Assembly (NCBI GenBank): GCA_021604865.1
Contig: BQJU01000010.1
Coordinates: 62,001 to 126,000, forward strand
From: Saprospiraceae bacterium
GTDB taxonomy: Bacteria; Bacteroidota; Bacteroidia; Chitinophagales; Saprospiraceae
Reading direction: 5' to 3'
DNA: 64,000 bases
Shown: piece by piece, positions 9,903 to 18,786 of the stretch
How positions within the stretch are numbered: the stretch's first letter is position 1
Layout: each line of letters begins with the position of its first letter
Translations under genes and position numbers: made by a program
The notes under the pieces: model-generated
The model's input: the letters and a program-made list of their open reading frames with translations, nothing else
Told to the model about the DNA's origin: nothing
Database searches by the model: none

Positions 9903-10033
9903 TTAGGCATTTGTAATAAGTAAAACGTTTTTTTCGTTTCTTATTTGATACAAGACATTCATTGCTTTATTCATATTCGTGGAATTATAATCATTGCTAT
10001 TCGAGTCGTACCTGTGGTACGACTTTTTTTTTG
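9903..10033 (+). ncRNA. Candidate small RNA
   Basis: Between the secreted-protein gene and the convergent response regulator lies an exact TAnnTTTG box (TATATTTG, 9895-9902). It is followed by a hairpin (AATAAG-ta-AAACG 9915-9927 with CGTTTCTTATT 9935-9945) and, 58 bases later, a strong terminator at 10004-10033. No convincing ORF fits. A transcript of about 120 nt is predicted. There is no -33 box at the expected spacing, and it could instead be a processed 3' end of the upstream mRNA. The remainder to 10174 shows nothing I can name. Confidence 0.35.
10004..10033 (+). terminator. Strong rho-independent terminator
   Basis: A perfect 9-bp stem, AGTCGTACC (10004-10012) and GGTACGACT (10016-10024), with a TGT loop is followed by an unbroken run of T. 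It is oriented to end plus-strand transcripts. Confidence 0.8.
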
Positions 10034-10174
10034 TGACACCCAATCAATTTGGTCAAAACGGCAAAAATTGGGACACTACAAAAACAGCGTTTCCCTTCTT
10101 CATTTCGTTTCCTATAGAACTATTGAAACATTTAATAATATTGGTTTTTAGTTGGTTTTGTTTGTTAGTAAAAA

Positions 10175-10204
10175 GGGTGTAGTACACCTACACCCTTATT
10201 TTTT
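10175..10204. terminator. Bidirectional terminator
   Basis: GGGTGTAG (10175-10182) pairs with CTACACCC (10188-10195) around TACAC. An A-run precedes and a T-run follows, so it can work in both directions. It lies 14 bases downstream of the response-regulator stop codon and probably ends that minus-strand operon. Confidence 0.75.
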
Positions 10205-10208
10205 GCTT

Positions 10209-10940
10209 CTACAGCCTATTCTTATTGATCAGTTCTAATAGATCATCCCGATAATTTTTACCTATAGGTAAGTGTTTGGCTTGGTTCTTTTCGACGATTT
10301 CCACCATATTTCCAACAATGGCATCAATCCGGTCAATATTGACAATAAAGGACCGATGAATGCGTCGAAATAGCTGGGAAGGCAACTTATCTTCCAGGCT
10401 CTTCATCGTTTGCAGCGTAATGACGCGACTGGCATCCATCCGAATGATTACATAATCTTTCAGCCCTTCGATGTAGAGGATATCCTTATAGTTGACTTTT
10501 ACCAATTTTTTATCGGCTTTCACAAAAATGTAGTCGACTTCTTCCTCCTCTTTTCCAGAGGGGGAGCCGCCTTCCTTTTGTTGCAATTCAATTTGTTCCT
10601 GAGCTTTATTGACGGCTTTCATAAACCGCTCCAATGAAATGGGCTTGAGTAGATAATCCAAAGCATTTAACTCAAAACCTTCCAATGCATAATTGGGGTA
10701 AGCAGTAGTGAAAATGACAACTGGTGGATTTTTGAGTGTTTTCAGGAAATCTGTGCCGGTAATTTGGGGCATTTGAATATCCAGAAACATCAGGTCTATA
10801 TCATTATTCTTTAGAGCTTCATTTGCCTCCAGCGCATTGTTGCATTTCATTACGAGGTTTAAATCAGAGATTTTCTCGATATAGGTTTCGAGTACATCCT
10901 GAGCTAAAGGTTCGTCATCGACAATGATTACATTGATCAT
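10209..10940 (-). CDS. LytTR-family response regulator
   Basis: The 243-residue protein has an N-terminal receiver domain with the acidic pair D8-D9, phospho-acceptor D54 in MFLDIQMP, the switch residues in FTTAYP and the conserved Lys in LLKP. A linker rich in Gln, Gly and Glu (about 120-140) leads to a C-terminal LytTR DNA-binding domain (FVKADKKLVKVNYKDILYIEG..., RIHRSFIVN). It is the expected output of the sensor kinase encoded directly upstream at 11057-12103, 116 bases away on the same strand. LytTR proteins bind paired direct repeats in promoters; the targets cannot be told from the sequence. Confidence 0.93.
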   Translation of the reverse strand: MINVIIVDDEPLAQDVLETYIEKISDLNLVMKCNNALEANEALKNNDIDLMFLDIQMPQITGTDFLKTLKNPPVVIFTTAYPNYALEGFELNALDYLLKPISLERFMKAVNKAQEQIELQQKEGGSPSGKEEEEVDYIFVKADKKLVKVNYKDILYIEGLKDYVIIRMDASRVITLQTMKSLEDKLPSQLFRRIHRSFIVNIDRIDAIVGNMVEIVEKNQAKHLPIGKNYRDDLLELINKNRL

Positions 10941-10991
10941 ATTGAATATTGGTTTTTTTAAAACAACTTCTCAAGTTAAAAAAAATAACCC

Positions 10992-11015
10992 TCTTTGACC
11001 ACTGAAATTGTCAAA
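10992..11015. promoter_or_regulatory. Dyad between kinase and regulator genes
   Basis: CTTTGAC (10992-10998) and GTCAAAG (11009-11015) form a 7-bp inverted repeat in the 116-base gap, about 55 bases before the regulator start. It could be an operator or an mRNA hairpin that adjusts the kinase-to-regulator ratio. No T-run adjoins it. Confidence 0.3.
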
Positions 11016-11056
11016 GACTCAAAAATAATGCCAGCAGCCTAGGACATATTTAGGCC

Positions 11057-12103
11057 TTAATCCAGCTCAAGGCGAAGACTCACGGCGTAAGTATTTGGGT
11101 TATCATTTATTTTCAGATCATATCTTTCAGGGTACAATAGATTAAGCCGCCTGTGAATATTGACCAATCCGATACCACCACTGCGACGGTGATCCTGAAT
11201 AGGTATGGTTTCAGACTTACTATTTTCTATAACAAACTGTACTTCTTTTTGGCTTGCAGTAAGCGTTATGTTGACAAAACCCTGTGAAATCTGATTGTTT
11301 AGACCGTGTTTAAAACTATTCTCCAAAAAGGGGATAAACATCAGGGGGGCAATCTTCTGGTTGCTCACATGGCCAATGACCTCAAAATTGATGGCCACGT
11401 TTTTACCCTGCCTCAGGCTTTCCAGATCAAGGTAGTTTCGGATGTAGTTCACTTCCTTACTCAACAAGACACGCTTTTCATTACATTCGTACAACATATA
11501 CCGCATCATTTCTGACAGCTTGATCACGATTTCCGGGGCCTTGTCCGATTTTTTCAGGGTTAAGGCATATAAGTTATTAAGTGTATTGAATAGAAAGTGT
11601 GGATTTATTTGCGATTTCAGGAATCTTAATTCCGACTGCATGGTTCTGGTTTGCAATTCCTGTCTTTCCCGGGTGTGTTTGACCCAATCCGTAACAATTT
11701 TAATAATGGTAGAGGCTCCAGCGATCAAAAAAGTGAATAAAAAATGCAAATACTGGTATTCGACCAATTCTGCTCGTACTTCGGGCATCTTAAAATAAAA
11801 AACAATACTCTTTAAAGGAGTAATAATCAGCGTTGCCAGAATAAGTAGACCACAATAGGTGAGAAAGCGGTTGGTTGTCAGATAATTAGGGATAAGGTAA
11901 AAGAGGTTGAAATACACAATCAAACCATAAAAAAAGACATTGATGAGTTCATTACCGAGGGTAAATAAAAATCCTTTATTGGATCCTTCAACGATAGTAA
12001 GAAAAACAAGGATGACCAACCAAAATAGAATATGGTAGACCATGCGGTTGGTCAGGAGACTGTACAGTTTTGCTTTTAGTTCTTTTTTTACAATAATTTC
12101 CAT
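11057..12103 (-). CDS. LytS/YehU-type sensor histidine kinase
   Basis: This 348-residue membrane kinase has four hydrophobic segments in residues 20-135 and a short helical linker. It then has the His_kinase motif LKSQINPHFLFNTLNNLYAL with phospho-acceptor H169. The ATPase part shows the N box (FLENSFKHGL) and a glycine motif (GGIGLVNIHRRL). No extracytoplasmic sensor domain is present, so the membrane segments themselves probably sense the signal. It lies upstream of the LytTR regulator at 10209-10940 on the same strand and the two should form one phosphorelay. Such pairs in Bacteroidota often respond to envelope conditions, but the stimulus here is unknown. Confidence 0.93.
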   Translation of the reverse strand: MEIIVKKELKAKLYSLLTNRMVYHILFWLVILVFLTIVEGSNKGFLFTLGNELINVFFYGLIVYFNLFYLIPNYLTTNRFLTYCGLLILATLIITPLKSIVFYFKMPEVRAELVEYQYLHFLFTFLIAGASTIIKIVTDWVKHTRERQELQTRTMQSELRFLKSQINPHFLFNTLNNLYALTLKKSDKAPEIVIKLSEMMRYMLYECNEKRVLLSKEVNYIRNYLDLESLRQGKNVAINFEVIGHVSNQKIAPLMFIPFLENSFKHGLNNQISQGFVNITLTASQKEVQFVIENSKSETIPIQDHRRSGGIGLVNIHRRLNLLYPERYDLKINDNPNTYAVSLRLELD

Positions 12104-12320
12104 TTAATGTGGCAGATAATTTTTCAACCGATTATTATGAAAGGTCAAAATCCGAATTTTTTTGAGAATTAGAACAAAAATTAGATAAAAGTTATGAATT
12201 GGAGGATAATCAAAAATTAATAGGGTAGTAGAGGGCACCTTTTATCTTGTATACCACGTCGATTATTGGTAACTGTAGAAATTGTTAAAGAACCAAAAGG
12301 CATCCTACCGGGATATCGGG

Positions 12321-12336
12321 TATATTTGTACCTTTG
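12321..12336 (+). promoter_or_regulatory. Overlapping -7 boxes upstream of the pterin synthase gene
   Basis: TATATTTG (12321-12328) and TACCTTTG (12329-12336) both match TAnnTTTG exactly and lie 26-41 bases before the ATG at 12362. No -33 TTG sits at the usual spacing. This supports the internal start, because the longer frame opening at 12266 would begin upstream of the promoter. Confidence 0.55.
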
Positions 12337-12361
12337 CGCCGGAAAACATTTGGTATCAGAA

Positions 12362-12772
12362 ATGGTCTATTTAACTCGTAGAGAAAGATTCAATGCTGCT
12401 CACAAATTGTGGGTTGATCAGTGGAGTGAAGAAAAGAATCTGTCCACCTTTGGAAAATGTGCTAATAAAAATTGGCATGGGCATAATTATTGGCTGTATG
12501 TCACCGTAAAAGGAACCCCTGATCCGGTCACTGGCTTTATTGTCGATGTCAAGGAATTGAGCCAGTTGATCAAAGAGACGATTGTGGATAAAGTGGATCA
12601 CTGCAACCTGAATTTGGACGTAGCCTTTATTCCGAAAGGTATGCAGCCTACTACTGAAAATCTGGTGGTACTTTTCTGGCAGCAACTCTCCCCCCACCTG
12701 AAACAATGCGAATTGCATTGTATTCGGTTGTATGAGACTGAAAATATATATGCTGAGTATTTCGGCGAATAA
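12362..12772 (+). CDS. 6-pyruvoyltetrahydropterin / 6-carboxytetrahydropterin synthase family
   Basis: The 136-residue protein ([17 protein letters not shown]...) has the family's zinc histidines H14, H39 and H41 (NAAHKL, WHGHNY) and catalytic Cys33. It also has the later VDHCNLN motif and a C-terminal Glu-rich end ([13 protein letters not shown]). The spacing between Cys and HGH is five residues ([14 protein letters not shown]). That is like eukaryotic PTPS and unlike the C-x3-HGH of E. coli QueD. It should act on dihydroneopterin triphosphate, the product of GTP cyclohydrolase I, whose gene follows 107 bases downstream. The true product, queuosine precursor or a pterin cofactor, is not settled by sequence alone, so I leave the symbol blank. 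Confidence 0.85.
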   Translation: MVYLTRRERFNAAHKLWVDQWSEEKNLSTFGKCANKNWHGHNYWLYVTVKGTPDPVTGFIVDVKELSQLIKETIVDKVDHCNLNLDVAFIPKGMQPTTENLVVLFWQQLSPHLKQCELHCIRLYETENIYAEYFGE

Positions 12773-12879
12773 TTTTTAGTGCAAAATTTCAGACAATATT
12801 TTTTCAATTGTTCAACCTTGATGAGGATCTGCTGTTGAATAAAGGTTTGAATTTGTCTATTTCACTAAAATTAGCAGAC

Positions 12880-13476
12880 ATGTCCTACATGAAAAAAGAG
12901 CAATACGTACCTCCCGTTACCCGGGAGTTGGTTGAGAATTTTGAATCTATCCTGGAAGAAGTAGGGGAGGACCCTCAAAGAGAAGGATTATTAAAAACGC
13001 CGGAACGTGCAGCCAAGGCCATGCAATTTTTAACGCAGGGTTATTTGCAAGATGGCGAGTCTATCCTCCGTTCTGCGATGTTTAGGGAAGATTACAGTGA
13101 AATGGTGCTGGTTAAGGATATAGAGTTGTATTCACTTTGTGAGCATCACATGTTGCCATTTTTTGGAAAAGCGCATATCGCTTATATTCCTAATGGCTAT
13201 ATTGTAGGATTGAGTAAAATTCCACGAGTAATTGATGTATTTGCCCGGCGTTTGCAGGTTCAGGAACGATTAACCGACCAGATATTGCAATGTATACAAA
13301 GTACACTCAATCCATTAGGTGTAGCCGTGGTGATTGAAGCAAGACACATGTGTATGATGATGCGTGGGGTACAAAAACAAAATTCGGTAACAACGACTTC
13401 AGCTTTTACCGGCGAATTTCAGCGGGTAGAAACGAGGAGCGAATTTCTAAGTTTGATAGGTACAAAATTGCATTAA
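12880..13476 (+). CDS. folE: GTP cyclohydrolase I
   Basis: It converts GTP to 7,8-dihydroneopterin triphosphate and formate, the entry step for folate and other pterins. The 198-residue protein contains the classic block [19 protein letters not shown] with Cys87, H89 and H90, the motif [23 protein letters not shown], and Cys158 in HMCMMMRGV. These are the zinc and substrate residues of the bacterial enzyme. The frame is open from 12808, but homology starts near the ATG codons at 12880 and 12889, and I chose 12880. It is probably cotranscribed with the PTPS-family gene upstream and with fabD, which begins 12 bases after its stop. Confidence 0.96.
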   Translation: MSYMKKEQYVPPVTRELVENFESILEEVGEDPQREGLLKTPERAAKAMQFLTQGYLQDGESILRSAMFREDYSEMVLVKDIELYSLCEHHMLPFFGKAHIAYIPNGYIVGLSKIPRVIDVFARRLQVQERLTDQILQCIQSTLNPLGVAVVIEARHMCMMMRGVQKQNSVTTTSAFTGEFQRVETRSEFLSLIGTKLH

Positions 13477-13488
13477 ATTTATTGTTAG

Positions 13489-14367
13489 ATGAAAGCATAC
13501 GTTTTTCCGGGGCAGGCGTCCCAATTTGAAGGCATGGGTAAAGACCTGTATGAGCAATCAGAACTGGCCAGGGATTTGTTTGAAGAAGCGAATAGTATTC
13601 TTGGTTTTCGGATTTCAGATGTTATGTTTGAAGGATCTGCGGAAGATCTAAAAGAGACAAAGATTACTCAGCCAGCGGTTTTTTTGCATGCATATATTAA
13701 GGCTAGGCTGGCTGGAGACGCTTTTCAGCCGGAAGCTGTTGCTGGACATTCACTAGGTGAGTTCTCTGCCTTGGTAGCTGCCGATGCTCTGGATTTTAAA
13801 GATGGATTGGAACTAGTATACCGCCGGGCCTTGGCCATGCAAAAAGCCTGCGAGATGACTGAAGGGACCATGGCTGCTATTTTGGGATCGGAGGATGAAT
13901 TGGTAGAACAAATTTGTGCTGAGATTGAGGATATTGTGGTTCCTGCGAATTATAATTGCCCTGGTCAATTGGTGATTTCAGGTACAGTAACCGGAGTAGA
14001 AGCGGCGGTTGAAAAACTGAAAGAGGCGGGTGCCTTGAGAACAATTATGCTGGCTGTAGGGGGTGCTTTTCACTCCCCGCTGATGCAGCCTGCTCAAGAG
14101 GAACTAAAAATGGCAATAGAACAAACCCATTTTAGAAACCCACGCTGTCCGATCTATCAGAATGTAAATGCAACTGCTGAAATAAATGCGCAAATCATTC
14201 AGGGAAATCTGATCAAGCAATTGACCGCTCCGGTGCGTTGGACGCAGACCATGAAAAATATGATCAATGATGGCGTTTCTGAATTTATTGAAGTGGGGGG
14301 AACCGGAAAGGTGCTTAGAGGGTTTGTCAAAAAAGTAGATCGCCACTTCCCAGCCAGTAGTTTGTAG
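13489..14367 (+). CDS. fabD: Malonyl CoA-acyl carrier protein transacylase
   Basis: This enzyme moves malonyl groups from CoA to acyl carrier protein for fatty acid synthesis. The 292-residue length is typical. The N-terminus YVFPGQASQFEGMG is diagnostic, the nucleophile is S88 in AGHSLGEFSAL, and the partner histidine is H195 in GGAFHSPLM. It lies 12 bases behind folE with no promoter between, so the two are likely cotranscribed. A weak inverted repeat (GCCAA/TTGGC) just after the stop might be a poor terminator. Confidence 0.96.
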   Translation: MKAYVFPGQASQFEGMGKDLYEQSELARDLFEEANSILGFRISDVMFEGSAEDLKETKITQPAVFLHAYIKARLAGDAFQPEAVAGHSLGEFSALVAADALDFKDGLELVYRRALAMQKACEMTEGTMAAILGSEDELVEQICAEIEDIVVPANYNCPGQLVISGTVTGVEAAVEKLKEAGALRTIMLAVGGAFHSPLMQPAQEELKMAIEQTHFRNPRCPIYQNVNATAEINAQIIQGNLIKQLTAPVRWTQTMKNMINDGVSEFIEVGGTGKVLRGFVKKVDRHFPASSL

Positions 14368-14500
14368 CCAAATTTAGGAAGTTGGCCATTAAAGTTTTCT
14401 TAAATCGTTGCTATTTTGCTATTAAGCAATGATATTTATGTTGGGTGTTTTAATTTTGTTTCTTTGACCACAAGAGTTGTCAGAGAAGGTTAATTTTTAG

Positions 14501-15058
14501 ATGGTAAGAAAAGAAATCAAGAACGGAAAAATTTTACTTGCTGAGCCATTCATGCTTGATCCTAATTTTAAGCGTGCAGCAGTCCTACTCTGTGAACATG
14601 GAGAAGAGGGCAGTGTTGGCTTTATTCTGAACAAGCCGTTAAATATGCGGATTGATGAATTGATTGAGGATTTTCCGGAATTCGATTCAGACGTTCTTTT
14701 TGGCGGACCAGTTCAGACAGATACCATTCACTATATTCATAACCTTGGAGAATTGATTGATGGAAGCATCAAGGTAGTGGATGGCGTTTTTTGGGGTGGA
14801 GATTTTGAAAAGCTTAAGTTTTTAATTTCCTCTCATCTGATCAAGCCGGAAAATATCCGCTTTTTTGTAGGTTATGCAGGATGGTCAGAAGGGCAGTTGA
14901 AAGATGAATTGGTCTATGGATCATGGGTGACTGCCGAGATGGATGCCAATTATCTATTTAAGGTAACCCCCAATGAACTCTGGCAAAAAGTGATGTACAA
15001 CAAAGGAGACACCTATACGGTCATTGCCAATATGCCAGATAGTTTAAACTGGAATTAA
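14501..15058 (+). CDS. YqgE/AlgH family protein
   Basis: The 185-residue protein is a full-length member of the YqgE/AlgH (UPF0301) family: GKILLAEPFMLDPNFKRAAVLLCEH at the start, then GSVGFILNKPL, FGGPVQTD and FFVGYAGWSEGQL. No signal peptide is present, so it is cytoplasmic. The biochemical role is unresolved; the Pseudomonas alginate-regulator name is historical. A near-consensus box (TTTCTTTG, 14459-14466) with TTG 15 bases before it could be its promoter. It converges with the M23 peptidase gene only 10 bases away. Confidence 0.92.
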   Translation: MVRKEIKNGKILLAEPFMLDPNFKRAAVLLCEHGEEGSVGFILNKPLNMRIDELIEDFPEFDSDVLFGGPVQTDTIHYIHNLGELIDGSIKVVDGVFWGGDFEKLKFLISSHLIKPENIRFFVGYAGWSEGQLKDELVYGSWVTAEMDANYLFKVTPNELWQKVMYNKGDTYTVIANMPDSLNWN

Positions 15059-15068
15059 GCTCCTAATT

Positions 15069-16436
15069 TCAGGGATTTCCCAATCCTCCTTCCTGGCAAT
15101 CTGATTCATTTTCCGATTGTTCAGCAGCAATATTTGCATCAAGGCTATTCAACTGTGCGAGGTAGTGATCACGCATCTTTTCAAAGGCTGGCATATCCTC
15201 AGCGTTTAAAGGCTTGGCTGGCGGGAATTTAAGGGCCAAATGGTTGACCTGTTTTCCATTTTTCCAAAAGCGAAAGCAAACATGAGGTCCTGTTGCCAGA
15301 CCGGTAGAGCCAACGTAACCAATAACCTGTCCCTGCTTGACGTGCACACCTGGACGAATACCAGCTGCAAATTTCTGCATGTGCAGGTATTGTGTTTCGA
15401 AGGCATCGTCGTGTTTGATTTTAACAAAATTGCCATTTCCGCCAGTATAGGAAGCCTTTGAAACGACGCCATTACCAACAGCCATAATAGGGGTGCCATA
15501 AGGAGCAGCATAATCAGTCCCATAGTGTGGGCGCCTATATTTAAGTACAGGGTGCAAACGATTTAGGTTGTAGTAGGACGAAATTCTTGAATATTTAACC
15601 GGCGCCTTTAAGAATCCCGAATTCATTGGCCGCCCCTTAAGGTCATAATACCCAGATTCTTTGCCATTATTAAAAAAGATGGCGTAAAACTCCGTTTCAT
15701 CCGTTTTGTAATAAGCCGCTTCAACCATACCAACACCTACCACCTCATCATCGATCAGTTTCTGGTTATAGACTAATTTGAATTCATCGCCTTTCTGTAA
15801 ATGGTGAAAATCAACGGACCATTGTAAGGCATCTTCCATTTTGTCAGTCAATTCATAACTCAGGCCATTGCTGGTCATTGCTTTCCATAGGGAAGATTCC
15901 ACAACTCCAGCAGCGGTTGATAGCTCAGAAGTTACAGGGCGTTCTATTCGTTCCACCTTAAAGTCATCTTTGAGGTGGAATACAATATATTCATAAACAC
16001 TTGGTTCATAAATAAAGTAGTCTGCCGTTTGCGTGGAATCTCTGGTAAGAATCGTAAATGGCTTTCCCACCCGGATATGCCGGACATCAAATACCTTTTT
16101 GGCATTTTGGACCACCTGGTCTATAGACGGGTAATCCAGGTTATAACTCATTAAAAGATCTCCCAGTACCTGTCCATTCTGTATCTCTCCATGTTGAAGG
16201 AGAAACGTATCAATTGCAAAACCGTATTTAATAGTTGGAATGGTAACAGGAAAAGAACTGAGCTCAATGTTCTCTTCAACTTGGTCACTCTTAAACCAGG
16301 AATTAAAGTCAAATGGAGTAAAACCGAGTAAAAATCCAGATAATAATAGGAGGCTAGGTACTCCAGAAAAAACTAAAATTTTACGTTTATTAATCTTTCT
16401 TAACAGCTGATTAGACCAATGTGATAAATCCACCAT
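15069..16436 (-). CDS. Membrane-anchored M23 (LytM-type) metallopeptidase
   Basis: The 455-residue protein has one N-terminal membrane segment (about 20-40), a middle region with OapA/LysM-like character (about 75-260), and a C-terminal peptidase_M23 domain (about 295-410). Zinc ligands H304 and D308 lie in RRPHYGTDY and the active-site histidine H352 in QYLHMQ. The usual HxH pair reads H385-V-C387 in GPHVCFRF, so the third zinc ligand is cysteine instead of histidine. I recall similar GPHVC/GPHLC forms from Bacteroidota homologues, so this may be a lineage variant and not an inactivation. It should cut peptide cross-bridges of peptidoglycan from the periplasmic side of the inner membrane. 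A Gln/Ser/Glu-rich tail ends the protein. Confidence 0.92.
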   Translation of the reverse strand: MVDLSHWSNQLLRKINKRKILVFSGVPSLLLLSGFLLGFTPFDFNSWFKSDQVEENIELSSFPVTIPTIKYGFAIDTFLLQHGEIQNGQVLGDLLMSYNLDYPSIDQVVQNAKKVFDVRHIRVGKPFTILTRDSTQTADYFIYEPSVYEYIVFHLKDDFKVERIERPVTSELSTAAGVVESSLWKAMTSNGLSYELTDKMEDALQWSVDFHHLQKGDEFKLVYNQKLIDDEVVGVGMVEAAYYKTDETEFYAIFFNNGKESGYYDLKGRPMNSGFLKAPVKYSRISSYYNLNRLHPVLKYRRPHYGTDYAAPYGTPIMAVGNGVVSKASYTGGNGNFVKIKHDDAFETQYLHMQKFAAGIRPGVHVKQGQVIGYVGSTGLATGPHVCFRFWKNGKQVNHLALKFPPAKPLNAEDMPAFEKMRDHYLAQLNSLDANIAAEQSENESDCQEGGLGNP

Positions 16437-16477
16437 TTCAAAAATTGGTTTATTGAATACTTTAAATCGAAAATTGG

Positions 16478-16566
16478 TTTAGAGCTTGTTTGGAGGTAGT
16501 CATTTGGGCTACATTGTCATCTTCTGGAACCACCTCCAAACAAACCCTTAGAGCTTCATGCTCTAA
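16478..16566. repeat. Dispersed palindromic repeat, copy 1
   Basis: TTTAGAGCTTGTTTGGAGGT (16478-16497) is answered by ACCTCCAAACAA in inverted form (16532-16543). A perfect hairpin TTAGAGC-ttcat-GCTCTAA (16548-16566) follows. The same core recurs at 36174, 36482 and 41726. The rest of the 300-base gap (16437-16735) holds no gene. Confidence 0.6.
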
Positions 16567-16735
16567 AAATAAACGCTAAAAATATGTTCATTGGGAAAAG
16601 ATTTGGTAAATATTGGGATGTGTAGGGCTGCTATTAACGCGGGCAAATATAGTGTAGTTCGGGAAACTGACCTAAAATAAATTGTTAAAATTGGATTAAA
16701 CCTTTTTGCAGATAGCATTCTGGCGTACACAGCAA

Positions 16736-17521
16736 TCACATTGTTAAAACAAGACTTTCCTCCAAAGAGGGGCTCAATTGAGTGCCCAGGGATTGAAGAA
16801 AGAAGGACAAGGCTTTGCGTTTGGAGGCATCGAGTTCATAACTGATGAAATGAGTAAAATATTCTTTCAGATCAAAACTTGGATCAGGGGATGGCAATAA
16901 ATACATGAGTTGAGGGATTTCAGCCACACCTCTTTGCAAGGCCAAATTGAAGGCATTCAAAAAATCGGGATCTAAGGGTTGAGTAGAAACCCAAGCCGCG
17001 AAAACAAAGGGCAATCCAGTGTATTGCATCCAGACTTCGCCGAGGTCATAGACAAATTCAAATTTTTTATCCAAACCAATGGTACGATCACCGATGACCA
17101 GCCCGCCTTTGGTGCCACTGATCTGCTGTAGGTAGTCGTGTGGCGCGGGAATGAGTTCAGGGCTCAATTTCCAATAATCCCGGAGTAATACCTCCGTTAA
17201 GGCAGCAGAGGTCCTGGAGTGATAATCCAGATAAATACCACTCATTTGTTCTATAGGACAGTTTCCAAAGATAGCCACAGTTTTTACCGCACCGACTGTG
17301 CCGATACAATAATCTGAGATGATCCGGGCATTAGATAATTCCGGAATAATGGCAATTGGAACCAAACCCAAATCAACCTCTCCATCCTTTAACCGTTGCG
17401 CACATATAGATGGAATGTCAAGTTGCAAATCAATCCGGTCTGCCAAAGGGCTTTTTAATAACCCATACAACAAAGGCTTGGTATTCAGGTAACTAACGGC
17501 GGTAATTCGGATTTTGGTCAT
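16736..17521 (-). CDS. mqnA: Chorismate dehydratase, menaquinone biosynthesis
   Basis: MqnA removes water from chorismate to give 3-enolpyruvoylbenzoate, the first committed step of the futalosine route to menaquinone. The 261-residue protein starts RITAVSYLNTKPLLYGL, typical of the family. It continues with the periplasmic-binding-like fold motifs DLGLVPIAIIPEL and LDYHSRTSAALTEVLLRDYW, and lacks a signal peptide, as expected for a cytoplasmic enzyme. It follows mqnE after 20 bases on the same strand, so the two pathway partners form an operon. Confidence 0.93.
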   Translation of the reverse strand: MTKIRITAVSYLNTKPLLYGLLKSPLADRIDLQLDIPSICAQRLKDGEVDLGLVPIAIIPELSNARIISDYCIGTVGAVKTVAIFGNCPIEQMSGIYLDYHSRTSAALTEVLLRDYWKLSPELIPAPHDYLQQISGTKGGLVIGDRTIGLDKKFEFVYDLGEVWMQYTGLPFVFAAWVSTQPLDPDFLNAFNLALQRGVAEIPQLMYLLPSPDPSFDLKEYFTHFISYELDASKRKALSFFLQSLGTQLSPSLEESLVLTM

Positions 17522-17541
17522 TGAAAATTGTATTTATCACT

Positions 17542-18741
17542 TTAGTTGTTAACAACCGGTAGGTCATAATAACCCCTGAACAGCTTATCCTCCTCAAAGG
17601 TAACCTCTGAATAGTCTTTTACGATATTGTAAAGGGTGTCCCTTTCTATGGGTTGCCGGCCAACTCTACGGATGAGGTTGACCAAGTCCTGGGTACTCAT
17701 TGCCGGATTTTGTTCTTCAGCACCGGCCATCGAATAAATTTTGGTAGTATCGTCAATTGTACCGTCTATATCATCGACACCAAAAGCCAGTAAAACCTGA
17801 GCGGTATCCCGGCCGATCATAGGCCAGTAGGCTTTGATGTGATCAAAGTTGTCTAAGTAAATGCGGCTAATCGCATAATTCCGTAGATCTTCAATTACCG
17901 TAGATTCCGGAATATGAGACATTTGATTGCCCTTATTGCGGAATTTCAGTGGGATAAAAGTCTGGAAACCACCGGTTTTATCCTGTAAGTTGCGCAACTC
18001 ATTCAGGTGATGAACCCGGTGTTTAAATTGTTCAATATGTCCGTATAACATCGTTGCATTGGATCTTTTACCCAATTCATGCCAGATTTCATGAATGCGC
18101 AGCCATTGTTCTCCACTACATTTTCCACCGGCAATCTGATCCCGGATTTCAGGGTGGAAAATTTCAGCTCCCCCACCAGGCATTGAGTCGAGTCCAGCTT
18201 CTAACATCAGCTGCATGCCCTCTTCGTAACTGATTTTTGCCTTTTTGAAAATATAATGATATTCTACTGGAGTAAGGGCCTTGATATGTAAGTCAGGCCG
18301 ATGGGCTTTAATCTGTTTAAACAGTTCAGCATAAAAAGGAACGTCATATTGGGGGAGCACTCCTCCTACAATATGCACTTCTGTAACCTCTTGGTCATCG
18401 TATTTCCGAACTATATCCAGAATTTCATTCATGCTGTATTCCCAGCCATCTTCCCGCTTTTTGATCAATCTGGAATAGGAACAGAATGTACAAGTATACA
18501 AACAGACATTTGTCGGCTCAATGTGAAAGTTGCGGTTAAAATAGGTCGCCATCCCATGTTTTTGCTCACGGATAAAATTGGCTAATATTCCAAGATATCC
18601 CAGTTCAGCAGATTCAAAAAGCAAAAGGCCCTCTTCCTGGGTAATCCGTTGACCCTGCCGGACCTTTTCCGCAATGTCTTTGAATTCTTGTTTCAGGTTT
18701 GGGTCGGTAATCAACGTATCCAGTTTTTGCACGGACTGCAT
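17542..18741 (-). CDS. mqnE: Aminofutalosine synthase (radical SAM)
   Basis: MqnE joins 3-enolpyruvoylbenzoate (the MqnA product) and S-adenosylmethionine to make aminodeoxyfutalosine. The 399-residue protein has the iron-sulfur motif C80-LYT-C84-TF-C87-SYSR after HIEPTNVC, then VHIVGGVLP and SMPGGGAEIF, which together fit MqnE better than the related MqnC. The operon with mqnA agrees. A Bacteroidota -7 box (18765-18772) lies 24 bases before the ATG. Confidence 0.93.
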   Translation of the reverse strand: MQSVQKLDTLITDPNLKQEFKDIAEKVRQGQRITQEEGLLLFESAELGYLGILANFIREQKHGMATYFNRNFHIEPTNVCLYTCTFCSYSRLIKKREDGWEYSMNEILDIVRKYDDQEVTEVHIVGGVLPQYDVPFYAELFKQIKAHRPDLHIKALTPVEYHYIFKKAKISYEEGMQLMLEAGLDSMPGGGAEIFHPEIRDQIAGGKCSGEQWLRIHEIWHELGKRSNATMLYGHIEQFKHRVHHLNELRNLQDKTGGFQTFIPLKFRNKGNQMSHIPESTVIEDLRNYAISRIYLDNFDHIKAYWPMIGRDTAQVLLAFGVDDIDGTIDDTTKIYSMAGAEEQNPAMSTQDLVNLIRRVGRQPIERDTLYNIVKDYSEVTFEEDKLFRGYYDLPVVNN

Positions 18742-18764
18742 AATAGCTATGTTTTTCTTAGACT

Positions 18765-18772
18765 CAAAGATA
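18765..18772 (-). promoter_or_regulatory. -7 promoter box for mqnE-mqnA
   Basis: Read leftward the sequence is TATCTTTG, an exact TAnnTTTG match, with transcription expected about 15-20 bases before the mqnE start. No good -33 box accompanies it. A hairpin (18787-18810) lies immediately upstream and could be an operator. Confidence 0.55.
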
Positions 18773-18786
18773 GAACAAAGTTTCGG

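Noticed and set aside
9945-10151. Short ORFs of 60-70 codons
   Set aside because: They run through the strong terminator hairpin at 10004-10033 and have no recognisable protein features.
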